NCBI RefSeq assembly: GCF_900142575.1
Contig: NZ_FRBI01000008.1
Span: forward strand, 62,001-126,000
Length of the DNA stretch: 64,000 bases
Reading direction: 5' to 3'
Source of the DNA: Actinacidiphila paucisporea
GTDB lineage: Bacteria > Actinomycetota > Actinomycetes > Streptomycetales > Streptomycetaceae
Shown: positions 17,451 through 25,503 of the stretch, piece by piece
Position numbering within the stretch: position 1 is the first letter of the stretch
Layout: each line of letters starts with the position of its first letter
Notes under the pieces: model-generated
Told to the model about the DNA's origin: nothing
What the model saw: only the letters and a program-made list of their open reading frames with translations
Database searches by the model: none
Program-made: the position numbers and the translations under genes

Positions 17451-18659
17451 TCACCTCTCGCTGGGTGCCGGCTGCCGTGGTGCGCCCTGCCGGCGCTTCC
17501 CGCGGGCCAGCACGATGAGCGTCACGACCTGTGCGATGTTGAAACCGAGCGACAGGACCGAATCCCAGAAATGCGCGTCGATTTTCCGCGCCCCGATGGC
17601 CTCCCCCGCCACGGTGAAGTAACGGATTCCGACGGGAATGCTGGCGAAAAGCGTCAGCCCGATGAAAGCGCAGACGCCGATCACCAGAAATGGCCCGTAA
17701 TAGCCGCCGACCTTCCGGTCGCGATCGGTCCACCGGGACAGGTCGACCGTCCGGTGCGGCATGCGCAGCAGCCGCCACAGGCGGTTCCTCATGACGGCCT
17801 TGCTGGCGTCGTGCAGGTCGTGGCACTTCATGGCGGTCGCCAGGACGTAGAAGAGGTCGGTCCGCAGATAGAGCTGGAACTGCCAGGCGAAGCGCAGCGC
17901 CACGGTGAAGGCCAGCGCCAGGCACACCCTGGAGGTGACCGACAGGTCGCCGCCCGGCTGCCGCGCCAGCTGCGCGGCCAGGCCCAGCAGCGCGAAGACC
18001 ACGGCGTCGCAGACCATCCCGGACAGGAACGGCAGGTAGCGGCGCCGCCGCGGGACGCTCATCAGGCCGTTGAGCTGCGTCTCGGCCACGATGTACGTCA
18101 ACCGGTTGCTGAGCCGCAGCGACGACGGCAGCCCCAGCCGCCGGCCGGCCAGCACGTGGTAGCCCTCGTGCGCCAGGATCAGCGGGATCTGCCCGAAGGT
18201 GATCACCGCCTGCACGATCAGCAGGGACTTGACGAAGAAGATCTGCGACGGGTGTGGCAGCAGGTCGGGATGGCGCACGCACACCACCGCCCACGCGGTG
18301 AACGACAGGGCGTAAAGGATCCAGGCCGGGGTGCCGAACAGCGCGCGCCCGAGGGCCTGGTGGCGTACCGGAGCCGGCGCGGCCGGCTCCGCGGACGGCT
18401 CGTCGCCGCCGTGCTCCTTGAGGAACCCCAGTTCCTGGAGGGTGTCGACGAAGTCCTCGACGTCGACCGGCTCGTCGAAGGCCTCCTCGTACCACCGGGC
18501 GGCCTGTTCCAGCGGCAGCCCCGCCGCCAACTGCCTGAGCAGTTCCGCCCCGTCGGCGGGGAAGACCGCGTACGACCCGGTCTCGACCCGCCCCACCAGC
18601 ACGTCGTCGCCCTCGGGCACGAAGCTCAACTGGTGTACGGCAAGCGTTGGTCCGCTCAT
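17451..18659 (-). CDS. Membrane protein: PqqD-like domain fused to M50-type zinc metalloprotease
   Basis: 402 residues. Residues about 8-82 resemble a PqqD-like RiPP recognition element (LVGRVETGSYAVFPADGAEL, then DVEDFVDTLQELGFL). After a linker come about six hydrophobic helices. LAHEGYHVLAGRR (162-174) is an HExxH zinc site (His164, Glu165, His168) inside a helix, and RRRRYLPFLSGMVCD (about 217-231) supplies the Asp third ligand, as in YydH-like membrane peptidases. Such proteins cleave or export modified peptides in RiPP clusters. ATG follows GGGGAGG. It lies 107 bases after a Cys-x-Cys peptide gene and just before the TPR gene. Several A/T-ending codons near the C-terminus (17560-17700) differ from neighbours and hint at transfer. 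Confidence 0.82.
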   Translation of the reverse strand: MSGPTLAVHQLSFVPEGDDVLVGRVETGSYAVFPADGAELLRQLAAGLPLEQAARWYEEAFDEPVDVEDFVDTLQELGFLKEHGGDEPSAEPAAPAPVRHQALGRALFGTPAWILYALSFTAWAVVCVRHPDLLPHPSQIFFVKSLLIVQAVITFGQIPLILAHEGYHVLAGRRLGLPSSLRLSNRLTYIVAETQLNGLMSVPRRRRYLPFLSGMVCDAVVFALLGLAAQLARQPGGDLSVTSRVCLALAFTVALRFAWQFQLYLRTDLFYVLATAMKCHDLHDASKAVMRNRLWRLLRMPHRTVDLSRWTDRDRKVGGYYGPFLVIGVCAFIGLTLFASIPVGIRYFTVAGEAIGARKIDAHFWDSVLSLGFNIAQVVTLIVLARGKRRQGAPRQPAPSER

Positions 18660-18720
18660 GGCCCGATCACCTCCCCACCCTGCCCGTCACAGGCCGTTCG
18701 CCGTTCGACAAAGGAACCGC

Positions 18721-18741
18721 CGGGGCCCGCGAGGGGCCCCG
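18721..18741 (-). terminator. Partial terminator/attenuator between peptide gene and M50 gene
   Basis: Perfect 8-bp hairpin CGGGGCCC / GGGCCCCG with a 5-base loop, 26 bases past the small peptide stop and before the PqqD/M50 gene, followed by a short T-containing stretch. Placement matches leaky terminators that give RiPP precursors more transcript than their enzymes (inference). Confidence 0.5.
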
Positions 18742-18766
18742 ACAGGACAGCGCTGTGCCGGACGGG

Positions 18767-18880
18767 TCAGGCGGCCACGGTGTACGGGCACTGACACGCG
18801 GCCGAGGTGAGGCGGACGTCACCGGTCTTGCGCACGGTGATCTTCTTACCGACGCGCTTCATTGCCACGGTCGACTTCAT
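18767..18880 (-). CDS. Small Cys-x-Cys peptide, candidate RiPP precursor
   Basis: 37 residues: a Lys/Arg-rich N-terminal half (MKSTVAMKRVGKKITVRKTG) and a neutral C-terminal part DVRLTSAACQCPYTVAA. The start is set by AGGAGG 6 bases before ATG; the frame stays open further upstream but has no second ribosome site. A basic leader and a short Ser/Thr/Cys-rich core are what RiPP precursors look like, and the next gene encodes a PqqD-like/M50-like membrane protein. No radical SAM, LanM, YcaO or other known modifying enzyme lies nearby, so the modification, if any, is unknown. It could instead be a signalling peptide cleaved by the protease. Confidence 0.75.
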   Translation of the reverse strand: MKSTVAMKRVGKKITVRKTGDVRLTSAACQCPYTVAA

Positions 18881-18928
18881 CGAGAACCTCCTGGGAAAGG
18901 AAAAGAGAACGCCGGCCGAGTGGTCGAC

Positions 18929-18963
18929 GCGACAAATTTCGTCGCGCCCGGACAACCGGTCAA
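18929..18963 (-). promoter_or_regulatory. Putative promoter and overlapping palindrome of the peptide operon
   Basis: On the minus strand TTGACC (18963-18958) is followed after 18 bases by AAATTT (18939-18934). The latter sits in an imperfect palindrome GCGAC-N7-GTCGC (18929-18945), a plausible operator. Transcription would begin near 18927, about 47 bases before the peptide ATG. The -10 match is weak, so this is tentative. Confidence 0.35.
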
Positions 18964-19459
18964 GGGGGTGTTCGACGGGCCGACCGGTGAAAGAAATACG
19001 CTGAACAGACCATGCGCGGTGCGCGCCGCAGGTCACTGTCGGCGCGTGCGCCGGACACGGCCGGATCGACCGAAAAGGCCGACTTGCTTTTCGTGCTCCC
19101 CGCGAAATCCGTCCGGCGGCCCCGACCCATGCGGAACAGCAGCCTCCTGTGCCCCGGTACCGCGCAAAGGTGCCCCGGGCGGCGGGATGCCTGCGGAGGT
19201 GCCGTCACGCAGATGCGGTACGCGGCGCGCGGTCGGAGAGGCGCCCGGGGCGGCCGGCGCCGCGACACCGGCCGGGCGTCCCCTGCCTTTCCGGCCAGAT
19301 ACGGCGATTCGTCCCGCCCTGCTGCCCGACTGGTGGACACGGCGCCCGGCGCGGTCGTGCGCCCCGCCGGATGCCCTGAGCGCCGGGTGTCTGCGCCCTG
19401 TTAGCCGTTCAAAGGGTGCGAAACAGTGCGGAGAGACGATATGGGAGAGGGGGCGTGCC
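18964..19459. other. Intergenic region, no gene seen
   Basis: About 500 bases between the divergent peptide operon and the FAD monooxygenase. Open frames here are short, Arg-rich and lack ribosome sites. Base composition is more mixed than in coding DNA. It probably holds both promoters; no clear -35/-10 pair was found on the plus strand. Confidence 0.5.
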
Positions 19460-20797
19460 TTGGCGGAGGACGGGTCGGCCCACGCGGTGGTGGTGGGCGC
19501 CGGGGTGGCCGGGCTGCTCGCCGCTCACGTGCTGGCGCGCAGCTTCGGGCGCGTGACGCTGGTCGAGCGGGACGCGCTCACCGGCGGGGCGGCCGGATTC
19601 CGGGCGGGCGTACCGCAGTCGAGACATGTGCACATCCTGTGGTCGCGCGGCCTGCGGGCGCTGAACGAGCTGCTGCCCGGCGTCGGCGCGGACCTCGAAG
19701 AGGCCGGGGCGGCCGTCATCGGCGCCCCCGACCAGATGCGCTGGCTGTCGCCGGCCGGCTGGTTCGCGGGCGTCCGGGGCACCGGCTACCTGTCCGTGTC
19801 CCGCGAGGTGCTGGAGTCCGTGCTGCGGCGCAGGGTCGCCGCCTCGCCCGTGGTCACGGTGCTGGGCCGCCATGAGGCCACCGGACTCGACCCGGTGCCG
19901 GGCGAGGACGCGGTAGGCGGCGTGCGGCTGCGCGAACGCGGCGGAGCGGGGCGGGAGTTCACGCTCCGGGCGGCCCTGGTGGTGGTCGCCACCGGGCGCG
20001 GCTCCCGCACCGCGGACTGGCTGCTCCGACTCGGATACGCCCCTCCCGCCGCGGAGCGGATCGACGCGCATCTCGGCTACGCCTCCCGCTACTACCGGCG
20101 CCCGGCCGCCGAGCCGGACTGGAGGGCGATCTACCTCCAGGGCAACGCCGACCTGCCGCGCGGCGGGGTGATCGTCCCGGTCGACCGCGAGAGGTGGCTG
20201 GTCACCCTGATCGGGCAGGGCGAGCACCAGCCGCCGGTCGAGGAGCGGGCCTGGCTCGACTTCGCGTCGTCGCTGCGCTCCGGCGAGCTGTCCGCGGCCC
20301 TCAGGGGCGCGGAGCCGCTGTCGGACCCGGTGGCCTTCCGGGCGACCGCGAACGAGTGGACGCACTTCGAGCGCGCGAAGCGCTGGCCGCGCGGGCTCCT
20401 GGTGACCGGCGACGCCCTGTGCCGGTTCAACCCGGTCTACGGCCACGGCATGACGGTGGCCGCGCTCCAGGCGCAGGCGCTCGCCGCCAAGGTCGCGGGG
20501 CGCGCACCGGGGGAGATCGCCGCTCGGGCGCGCGCGGCGCAGAAGGCCGTCGCCAGGTGCCCGCGGGCGGCCTGGATGATCGCCACGGGCGAGGACTCCC
20601 GCTATCCGGGCACCGACGGTCCGCCGCCGGGTCCGCTGGCCCGGATGCAGCAGGACTACCTGTCCCGGGTGCTGGTCGCGGCCAACACCGACCCGGTGGT
20701 GTCCGAGGCCTTCTTCGCGGTGCTCTCGCTCAACCGCCGCCCCGAGACCCTACTGGCCCCCCGCGTCGCGCTACGCACCGCCCGCCGCCGCACCTGA
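19460..20797 (+). CDS. FAD-dependent monooxygenase/epoxidase-like oxidoreductase
   Basis: 445 residues from TTG, 7 bases after GAGAGGGGG; no better start exists in frame. AHAVVVGAGVAGLLAAHVLA is the FAD dinucleotide fold, VTLVERDAL the ribose contact, and LLVTGDALCRFNPVYGHGMT the group-A flavin GD motif with a following His-Gly. VPQSRHVHILWSRGLRALNE is typical of squalene-epoxidase-like/geranylgeranyl-reductase-like proteins (for example polyether epoxidases). Substrate unknown; no biosynthetic cluster adjoins it. The 3' end overlaps the converging MFS gene by 27 bases. Confidence 0.85.
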   Translation: MAEDGSAHAVVVGAGVAGLLAAHVLARSFGRVTLVERDALTGGAAGFRAGVPQSRHVHILWSRGLRALNELLPGVGADLEEAGAAVIGAPDQMRWLSPAGWFAGVRGTGYLSVSREVLESVLRRRVAASPVVTVLGRHEATGLDPVPGEDAVGGVRLRERGGAGREFTLRAALVVVATGRGSRTADWLLRLGYAPPAAERIDAHLGYASRYYRRPAAEPDWRAIYLQGNADLPRGGVIVPVDRERWLVTLIGQGEHQPPVEERAWLDFASSLRSGELSAALRGAEPLSDPVAFRATANEWTHFERAKRWPRGLLVTGDALCRFNPVYGHGMTVAALQAQALAAKVAGRAPGEIAARARAAQKAVARCPRAAWMIATGEDSRYPGTDGPPPGPLARMQQDYLSRVLVAANTDPVVSEAFFAVLSLNRRPETLLAPRVALRTARRRT

Positions 20798-22195
20798 CCT
20801 CGGCGGTTCCGCGCGAGGGCACGTCCCGTTGGATTCCCCCACCACCGCTCCCGGCCCGGGCGGCGATACGGCAGCCGTGCTCGTGGCGGCCGGTCGCGGG
20901 GAGGGTGCCGTCGCCGTGTAGCGGCGCAGTCCCGGGACCCGCCAGACGATCGCGAGCACCGTCAGCGTCGTGAGCAGGCCGCCGGCGCAGATCACCGGGC
21001 GCGCGCCGAAGGCGGAACCCGCGGCACCGTGCAGGAGGTTGCCGACCTGGGGGCCGCCGATGGTGACGACCGTCAGCGAGCCCTGGACACGGCCGCGCAG
21101 CGCGTCGTCGCCGAGTGCCTGGGTGAGGGCGTTGCGGAAGGTGCTCAGGACGAAGTTGACCGCGCCGCCGAGCACCAGGGCGGTCAGCGCGAGCCACAGG
21201 CGGGAGGCCAGGCCGAGCAGCACGACCCCGGCGCCCCACGCCGTCGCGGCCACCGCCAGCAGGGCGCCGTGGCGGGTGGCGCGGGTGAAGGTGCCGGAGG
21301 CCAGGCCGATGGCGAAGACACCTGCGGGGTAGGCCGCGTAGAGCAGGCCGAGCGTGGTGCCGCCTCCGGCCGGGCCGCCGTAGGTGTGCCGGGCCAGCTC
21401 CGGGAAGAGGGCCACCGGCATGCCGAAGACCATCGCCGCCAGATCCACCGCGAGCACCGCCACGAGCAGGCGGCTGCCCGCCACGTACCGGAAGCCCGCC
21501 AGCACCCGGCCCGGCGTGGAGCGGGCAGGGCCGGGGCGGGGCGGCAGCGGTGGCAGCCTGACGACGGCCCACACCACGGCGAGCAGCGCGACGGCGTCGC
21601 ACAGATACAGCGTGCCGAGTCCCACCAGCGGGATCAGCGCGCCGGCCAGGACGGGGCCCAGGATTGACCCGGCGTAACGGACCAGTGAGCTGAGGCTGTT
21701 GGCCGCCGGCAGCAGCCCGGCGGGGACGAGGCGCGGCACCGCGGCACCCATCGTCGTCATGACCGCGCCCAGGGTCAGCCCCTGGCAGGCCACCAGCACC
21801 AGCAGGACGGGAACCGAGCGCCGGCCCAGCGCCGCCTGGGCCCACAGGCCCGTATACGTCAGCGCCAGGCCGCAGTGCGCGGCCAGCAGCACCGTCCGCC
21901 GGTCCCTGGCGTCCGCCACCGCGCCCGTCCATAGCGCCGCCGCGACCAGTGCGACCAGCGACACCGCGGCGGACGCGCCGACCGCCGCCGACGAACCGGT
22001 CACCGCGAAGAGCTGCGCGGGGATCGCCACCACGCTGAAGGACCCGCCCACCGCGCCCACCGCCGAGGCCAGCCACAGCCGCCGGTAGGCGGGAATGGCC
22101 AGCGGGCGCCGGTCCACCGCGTAGGCACCCGGTGAGCGGCGCCCCGAACGACCGCGGCGAGCCGCCGGCCCGCCACCCTCCGCGCACCCGCTCAC
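20771..22195 (-). CDS. MFS transporter (enterobactin-exporter-like)
   Basis: 474 residues, about 12 hydrophobic helices. The N-terminal domain begins IPAYRRLWLASAVGAVGGSF and the loop 2-3 motif is GAVADARDRRTVLLAA, which fits EntS-like or macrolide efflux MFS proteins. GTG overlaps the stop of the MerR-PP2C gene (GTGA), so pump and regulator are co-translated; a later GTG near YAVDRRPL is the alternative. The 35-residue N-terminus ahead of helix 1 is Arg/Gly-rich. The C-terminus extends about 40 residues (Pro/Ser/Gly) past the last helix and overlaps the converging FAD gene. Confidence 0.85.
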   Translation of the reverse strand: MSGCAEGGGPAARRGRSGRRSPGAYAVDRRPLAIPAYRRLWLASAVGAVGGSFSVVAIPAQLFAVTGSSAAVGASAAVSLVALVAAALWTGAVADARDRRTVLLAAHCGLALTYTGLWAQAALGRRSVPVLLVLVACQGLTLGAVMTTMGAAVPRLVPAGLLPAANSLSSLVRYAGSILGPVLAGALIPLVGLGTLYLCDAVALLAVVWAVVRLPPLPPRPGPARSTPGRVLAGFRYVAGSRLLVAVLAVDLAAMVFGMPVALFPELARHTYGGPAGGGTTLGLLYAAYPAGVFAIGLASGTFTRATRHGALLAVAATAWGAGVVLLGLASRLWLALTALVLGGAVNFVLSTFRNALTQALGDDALRGRVQGSLTVVTIGGPQVGNLLHGAAGSAFGARPVICAGGLLTTLTVLAIVWRVPGLRRYTATAPSPRPAATSTAAVSPPGPGAVVGESNGTCPRAEPPRSGAAAGGA

Positions 22196-23307
22196 CGCCC
22201 TGTCCCGCCGTCCGGCGCGGTCGCCTCTCCCAGCCCGACCACCTCGGCCACCGCGCAGGCGACGTTGTCGGGCGCACCGGCGGCGTACGCCCGCGCGAGC
22301 AGCTCGTCCAGCACCTGCCGCGGACCGCCGGGCCCGCTCAGCACCTCGTGCAGCACGCGGTCGGGGACGACGGCGGACAGGCCGTCGGAGCACAGCAGGT
22401 AGCGGTCACCGGCCGCCGCCTCGTGCAGCGACAGATCGGGGCGGTCCGCGCCGGTGCCGCTCAACGCCCGCAGCAACAGAGCCCGTTGCGGGTGGGAGGC
22501 GGCCTCCTCGGCCGTCAGCCTGCCCTCGTCCACGAGGGACTGCACATAGGTGTGGTCGTGGGTGATCCGGAACAGCTCCCCGCCCCGTACGAGATACGCC
22601 CGGGTGTCGCCGATGTGCACCAGCGCGAGCCGGGAGCCCGACCACAGCAGGGCGGTCAGCGTGGTCGCCGCCGTACCCGTGTCCGTCGATGCCGCGATCT
22701 CCGCGATCGTCCGCTCCGCCGCCCCCACCGCGTCGGCGAGCGCGCCGAGCAGGTCACCGGCCGGTACGGGCCGGGCCTCCAGCGGTCTGAGCGCGGCGAC
22801 GGCCGCCGCGCTGGCGCGGTCGCCGCCGGCGCCGCGGACCCCGTCGGCCACCGCCAGCAGCCGGGGACCGGCGTAGGCGGTGTCCTCGTTGCTGGTGCGC
22901 AGCAGCCCCGACTCCGACCTGGCGGCGTAGCGCAGGCCCAGCACCGCGGGGGCCGCCTCGACGGAACCGCCGCTGCCCGCAAGGTAGTCGACCAGGAAGC
23001 CGGCCAGCCGCTCGCGTGCGGCGGTCTCCGCCAGCACCTGCTCCCAGTAGCCGCTGATCTCCTCGGCCGCCGCGGCCGCCGGCAGGTCGCAGACGCGGCG
23101 GATACGCGCCAGCGGCATGCCCAGGCGCCGCAGCCAGGCGATCAGCCGGGCCCGCTCCAACTGCGCCGGGTCGTAGTAGCGGTATCCCGACTCGCCGTCC
23201 ACCGAGGCCGGTTGCAGCAGACCCGACTCGTCGTAGTGCCGCAACGCCTTCGGCGACAGCCGTGCGGCCCGCGCGAACGCCCCGATCGTCAGCAACCGCC
23301 GCACCAC
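22192..23307 (-). CDS. MerR-type regulator fused to PP2C serine/threonine phosphatase
   Basis: 371 residues. Residues 1-75 are a MerR winged helix (LLTIGAFARAARLSPKALRHYDESGLL, then GYRYYDPAQLERARLIAWLR). Residues about 125-365 are a PP2C phosphatase: RSESGLLRTSNEDTAY, LLAVADGVRGAGG, VHIGDTRAYLV, LLCSDGLSAVVP, APDNVACAVAEV, with the metal-binding Asps present. A DNA-binding domain joined to a phosphatase suggests that phosphatase state and promoter binding influence each other. It is translationally coupled to an MFS pump. GAGGAGGA lies very close to the GTG codons at 23307/23304, so the exact start is uncertain. Confidence 0.85.
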   Translation of the reverse strand: MVRRLLTIGAFARAARLSPKALRHYDESGLLQPASVDGESGYRYYDPAQLERARLIAWLRRLGMPLARIRRVCDLPAAAAAEEISGYWEQVLAETAARERLAGFLVDYLAGSGGSVEAAPAVLGLRYAARSESGLLRTSNEDTAYAGPRLLAVADGVRGAGGDRASAAAVAALRPLEARPVPAGDLLGALADAVGAAERTIAEIAASTDTGTAATTLTALLWSGSRLALVHIGDTRAYLVRGGELFRITHDHTYVQSLVDEGRLTAEEAASHPQRALLLRALSGTGADRPDLSLHEAAAGDRYLLCSDGLSAVVPDRVLHEVLSGPGGPRQVLDELLARAYAAGAPDNVACAVAEVVGLGEATAPDGGTGR

Positions 23308-23420
23308 TCCTCCTCGTCCCGGCCACCATGACCGCTGCCGGCAAGGCTGCCGCTTCCCCCAAGGTGAAGGTCAACCCCCGCCGGCCGCCGCGGTCGACGG
23401 CCTGTCCCGGCCGGGGAGCG

Positions 23421-24740
23421 TCACTCGCCACCCGGGGCGGGCGCGTCCGGGACGTGCGCCCGGTCCGGGCGGCCGGCCGCGTCCGCCGTCCCCCGGCGGT
23501 AGGCCGGCAGGTCACGCGAGCGCCGGACCGGCGAGAACAGCAGGATGGCCGCGGCGAGCGGGACCCCCGCCGCGGTGACCGCCATGGCGGTGCGCAGCCC
23601 GAGCGCCGTTCCGAGCGCGCCGCCCAGCAGCGCCCCGAGCGGGAGCGTCCCGTAGCCGAGGAAGGCCGCGCTCGCGGTGAGGCGGCCGAGCAGTTCCGGT
23701 GGGCAGTAGCGCTGCTGGAAGCCCGCCTTGATGATGTTGCCGGCCACGACGCCCGCGGCGACGCAGAAGCCACCGGTCACGAAGAGCAGCACCCCGGCGC
23801 CGCCGCCGGTCAGCGGGATGAGCACGGCGGGGACGGCCAGGCCCAGTTCGAACAGCAGCGTCGCACGCGCCGAACCGATCCGGCCGGCGACCCGGCGGGC
23901 CGTGAGGGCCCCGGCGACGCCGCCCGCGCTCGTCGCCGCGATGAGCGCGCCGACCGTGCCCGGGGCGAGGCCCACATCGCGGACCAGGAAGACCACCTGT
24001 ATCGACTGGTATCCCATCAGGGCCAGATTGGAGGCGGCCCCGAAGAGCGTCAGCGTACGCAGCCACGAGTCGCCGGCGATCAGCCGCAGCCCCTCGCCGA
24101 CCTCCCCGGCCAGGGACCGCGGGCGGACTCCGGCGGCCGGCGGCGGCTCGCGGTGCCGGATGCCCGCCAGGCACACCAGCGACACCAGGAAGGTCCCGGC
24201 GTTCGCGAACATCGCGTTCACGGCGCCCGCCACCTGCACGATCAGACCGCCGGAGCCGAGCCCGGCGATCTGCGCGGCCGACGCGCTGCCGTGCAGCTTC
24301 GCATTGCCCTCGGCCTGGTCGTCCGGTGCCACCACCGTGGGGAGATAGGCGCTGTAGGCGGTCTGGAAGAAGACCGCCGCCGTGCCCGTCAAGAGGGCGA
24401 CGGCCAGCAGCAGCCCGATGCTCAGCCCGCCGCACCACGCCGCCACCGGCAGGGCCGCGAAGAGCACGACGGAGACCGCGGCGGCGGCGAGCATGACCGG
24501 CCGGCGCGGCAGCCGGTCCACCCAGACGCCGGCCGGCAGCCCGATCAGCAGCCAGGGGGCCCAGGTCGCGGCGCTCAGCAGGGCGACTGCGAACGTACCG
24601 GCGTGCAGGGTGGAGACGGCGACCAGCGGCATCGCCACCCCGGTCACCGACGCGCCGAACTTGCCCGCGGTCTCGCCGCACCACAGCAGCCGGAAGTCGC
24701 GGTGGCGGCGCAGCAGGCCGCCGCCGGCAACCCGGCTCAT
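23421..24740 (-). CDS. MFS transporter (macrolide-efflux-like)
   Basis: 439 residues, 10-12 hydrophobic helices. LLRRHRDFRLLWCGETAGKFG and GLPAGVWVDRLPRRPVMLAA are the helix-1 and loop 2-3 signatures of MefA/EntS-like exporters. ATG overlaps the stop of the ArsR-type regulator (ATGA), giving a regulator-pump operon read away from the ABC exporter. Substrate unknown; the pairing with a helix-turn-helix repressor suggests induction by an exported toxic compound. Confidence 0.87.
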   Translation of the reverse strand: MSRVAGGGLLRRHRDFRLLWCGETAGKFGASVTGVAMPLVAVSTLHAGTFAVALLSAATWAPWLLIGLPAGVWVDRLPRRPVMLAAAAVSVVLFAALPVAAWCGGLSIGLLLAVALLTGTAAVFFQTAYSAYLPTVVAPDDQAEGNAKLHGSASAAQIAGLGSGGLIVQVAGAVNAMFANAGTFLVSLVCLAGIRHREPPPAAGVRPRSLAGEVGEGLRLIAGDSWLRTLTLFGAASNLALMGYQSIQVVFLVRDVGLAPGTVGALIAATSAGGVAGALTARRVAGRIGSARATLLFELGLAVPAVLIPLTGGGAGVLLFVTGGFCVAAGVVAGNIIKAGFQQRYCPPELLGRLTASAAFLGYGTLPLGALLGGALGTALGLRTAMAVTAAGVPLAAAILLFSPVRRSRDLPAYRRGTADAAGRPDRAHVPDAPAPGGE

Positions 24741-25351
24741 CCGGTGTCCCGCGCCCTGCGGGGGAAGGACTGCAGCTGGACGACCACCGGGCCGGCGTCC
24801 GGGTCGGGCTCGGCGCTCGCGGCAGGGGTGTGCCGGGCGATGACGGCCATCAACTCGGCGTTGAGAGCGCCCAGTTGCTCCGGCGTCAGCCGAAGGTCGC
24901 GCCAGTCCGCGATGGTGCCGGCGCTGCGCCAGCGGTCGTCCCAGTCCTCGCCGACGTAGGTCACCACCCGGCCGAACTGGAGCTGCAGCAGCTCGTGCAG
25001 GTAGATCGACAGCGCACCCCGGCTGTCCGGGTCGTCGCGGAAGTCGGCGGTGTTCAGCTCGTTGGTGACGCCGGTCCGCCGCCACCAGCGCTCGCGCCTC
25101 GTGCCCCGGCCGGTCTCCTCCTCGATGAAGCCGTGCTCGGCGAGCTGCCGCAGGTGCCAGCTGACGGTGCCGGTGTTCTCGCCGAGGCGCCCGGCGAGCC
25201 CGGTGGCGGTGGCGGGGCCGTCCAGGCTGAGCAGCTCGAAGATGCGCATCCGCAGCGGATGGGCCAGCCCCCGCAGGCTGCGCGCGTCGATTCGCCGGGT
25301 GGGCCGAGCGGGCGGGCCGGGCTGCGGCGTGCCTTGGGGTTCGTCGGACAT
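24737..25351 (-). CDS. ArsR-family winged-helix transcriptional regulator
   Basis: 204 residues from ATG (MSDEPQGTPQ); the frame extends upstream through the operator but only this start avoids it. RIDARSLRGLAHPLRMRIFELL with the recognition helix GENTGTVSWHLRQLAEHGFI is the ArsR fold, and the extension after the wing (WWRRTGVTNELN, GRVVTYVGEDWDDRWR) places it in the HTH_20 group with a C-terminal ligand or dimer domain. No Cys metal site is visible. It is encoded just beside a 46-base perfect inverted repeat, the likely operator, and probably controls itself, the MFS pump and the divergent ABC exporter. Confidence 0.88.
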   Translation of the reverse strand: MSDEPQGTPQPGPPARPTRRIDARSLRGLAHPLRMRIFELLSLDGPATATGLAGRLGENTGTVSWHLRQLAEHGFIEEETGRGTRRERWWRRTGVTNELNTADFRDDPDSRGALSIYLHELLQLQFGRVVTYVGEDWDDRWRSAGTIADWRDLRLTPEQLGALNAELMAVIARHTPAASAEPDPDAGPVVVQLQSFPRRARDTG

Positions 25352-25366
25352 GGCGGCAGCGTAGCT

Positions 25367-25412
25367 TGCAGAGGCTTCTCTGCAAAGAACCCTTTGCAGA
25401 GAAGCCTCTGCA
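25367..25412. promoter_or_regulatory. Perfect 21-bp inverted repeat, likely ArsR operator
   Basis: Two 21-base arms (25367-25387 and 25392-25412) are exact reverse complements with 4 bases (AACC) between. Each arm also holds its own palindrome TGCAGAG-N4-CTCTGCA, so there are two dyad sites facing each other. It lies 16 bases upstream of the ArsR-type ATG and 91 bases before the ABC exporter ATG. It is AT-richer than its surroundings. Probably two regulator dimers bind here and repress both directions. Confidence 0.8.
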
Positions 25413-25503
25413 CCACGCGGTGGCCGTAAGTCGACGCCGACCGGAAAACGCTTGGACGCCGCCCGTCCCGCCACGGGACACTCGACGACTCGGGGGGGTG
25501 GGT

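Noticed and set aside
15319..17622. A 767-codon plus-strand frame opposite the TPR gene
   Set aside because: No domain, Val/Gly/Gln/Arg-rich, and the minus strand has clear TPRs.
18881..19036. Longer N-terminus for the Cys-x-Cys peptide
   Set aside because: No ribosome site and it would remove the AGGAGG-ATG start.
19012..19404. Arg-rich open frame in the gap before the FAD monooxygenase
   Set aside because: No ribosome site, domain or signal peptide; composition of random high-GC DNA.
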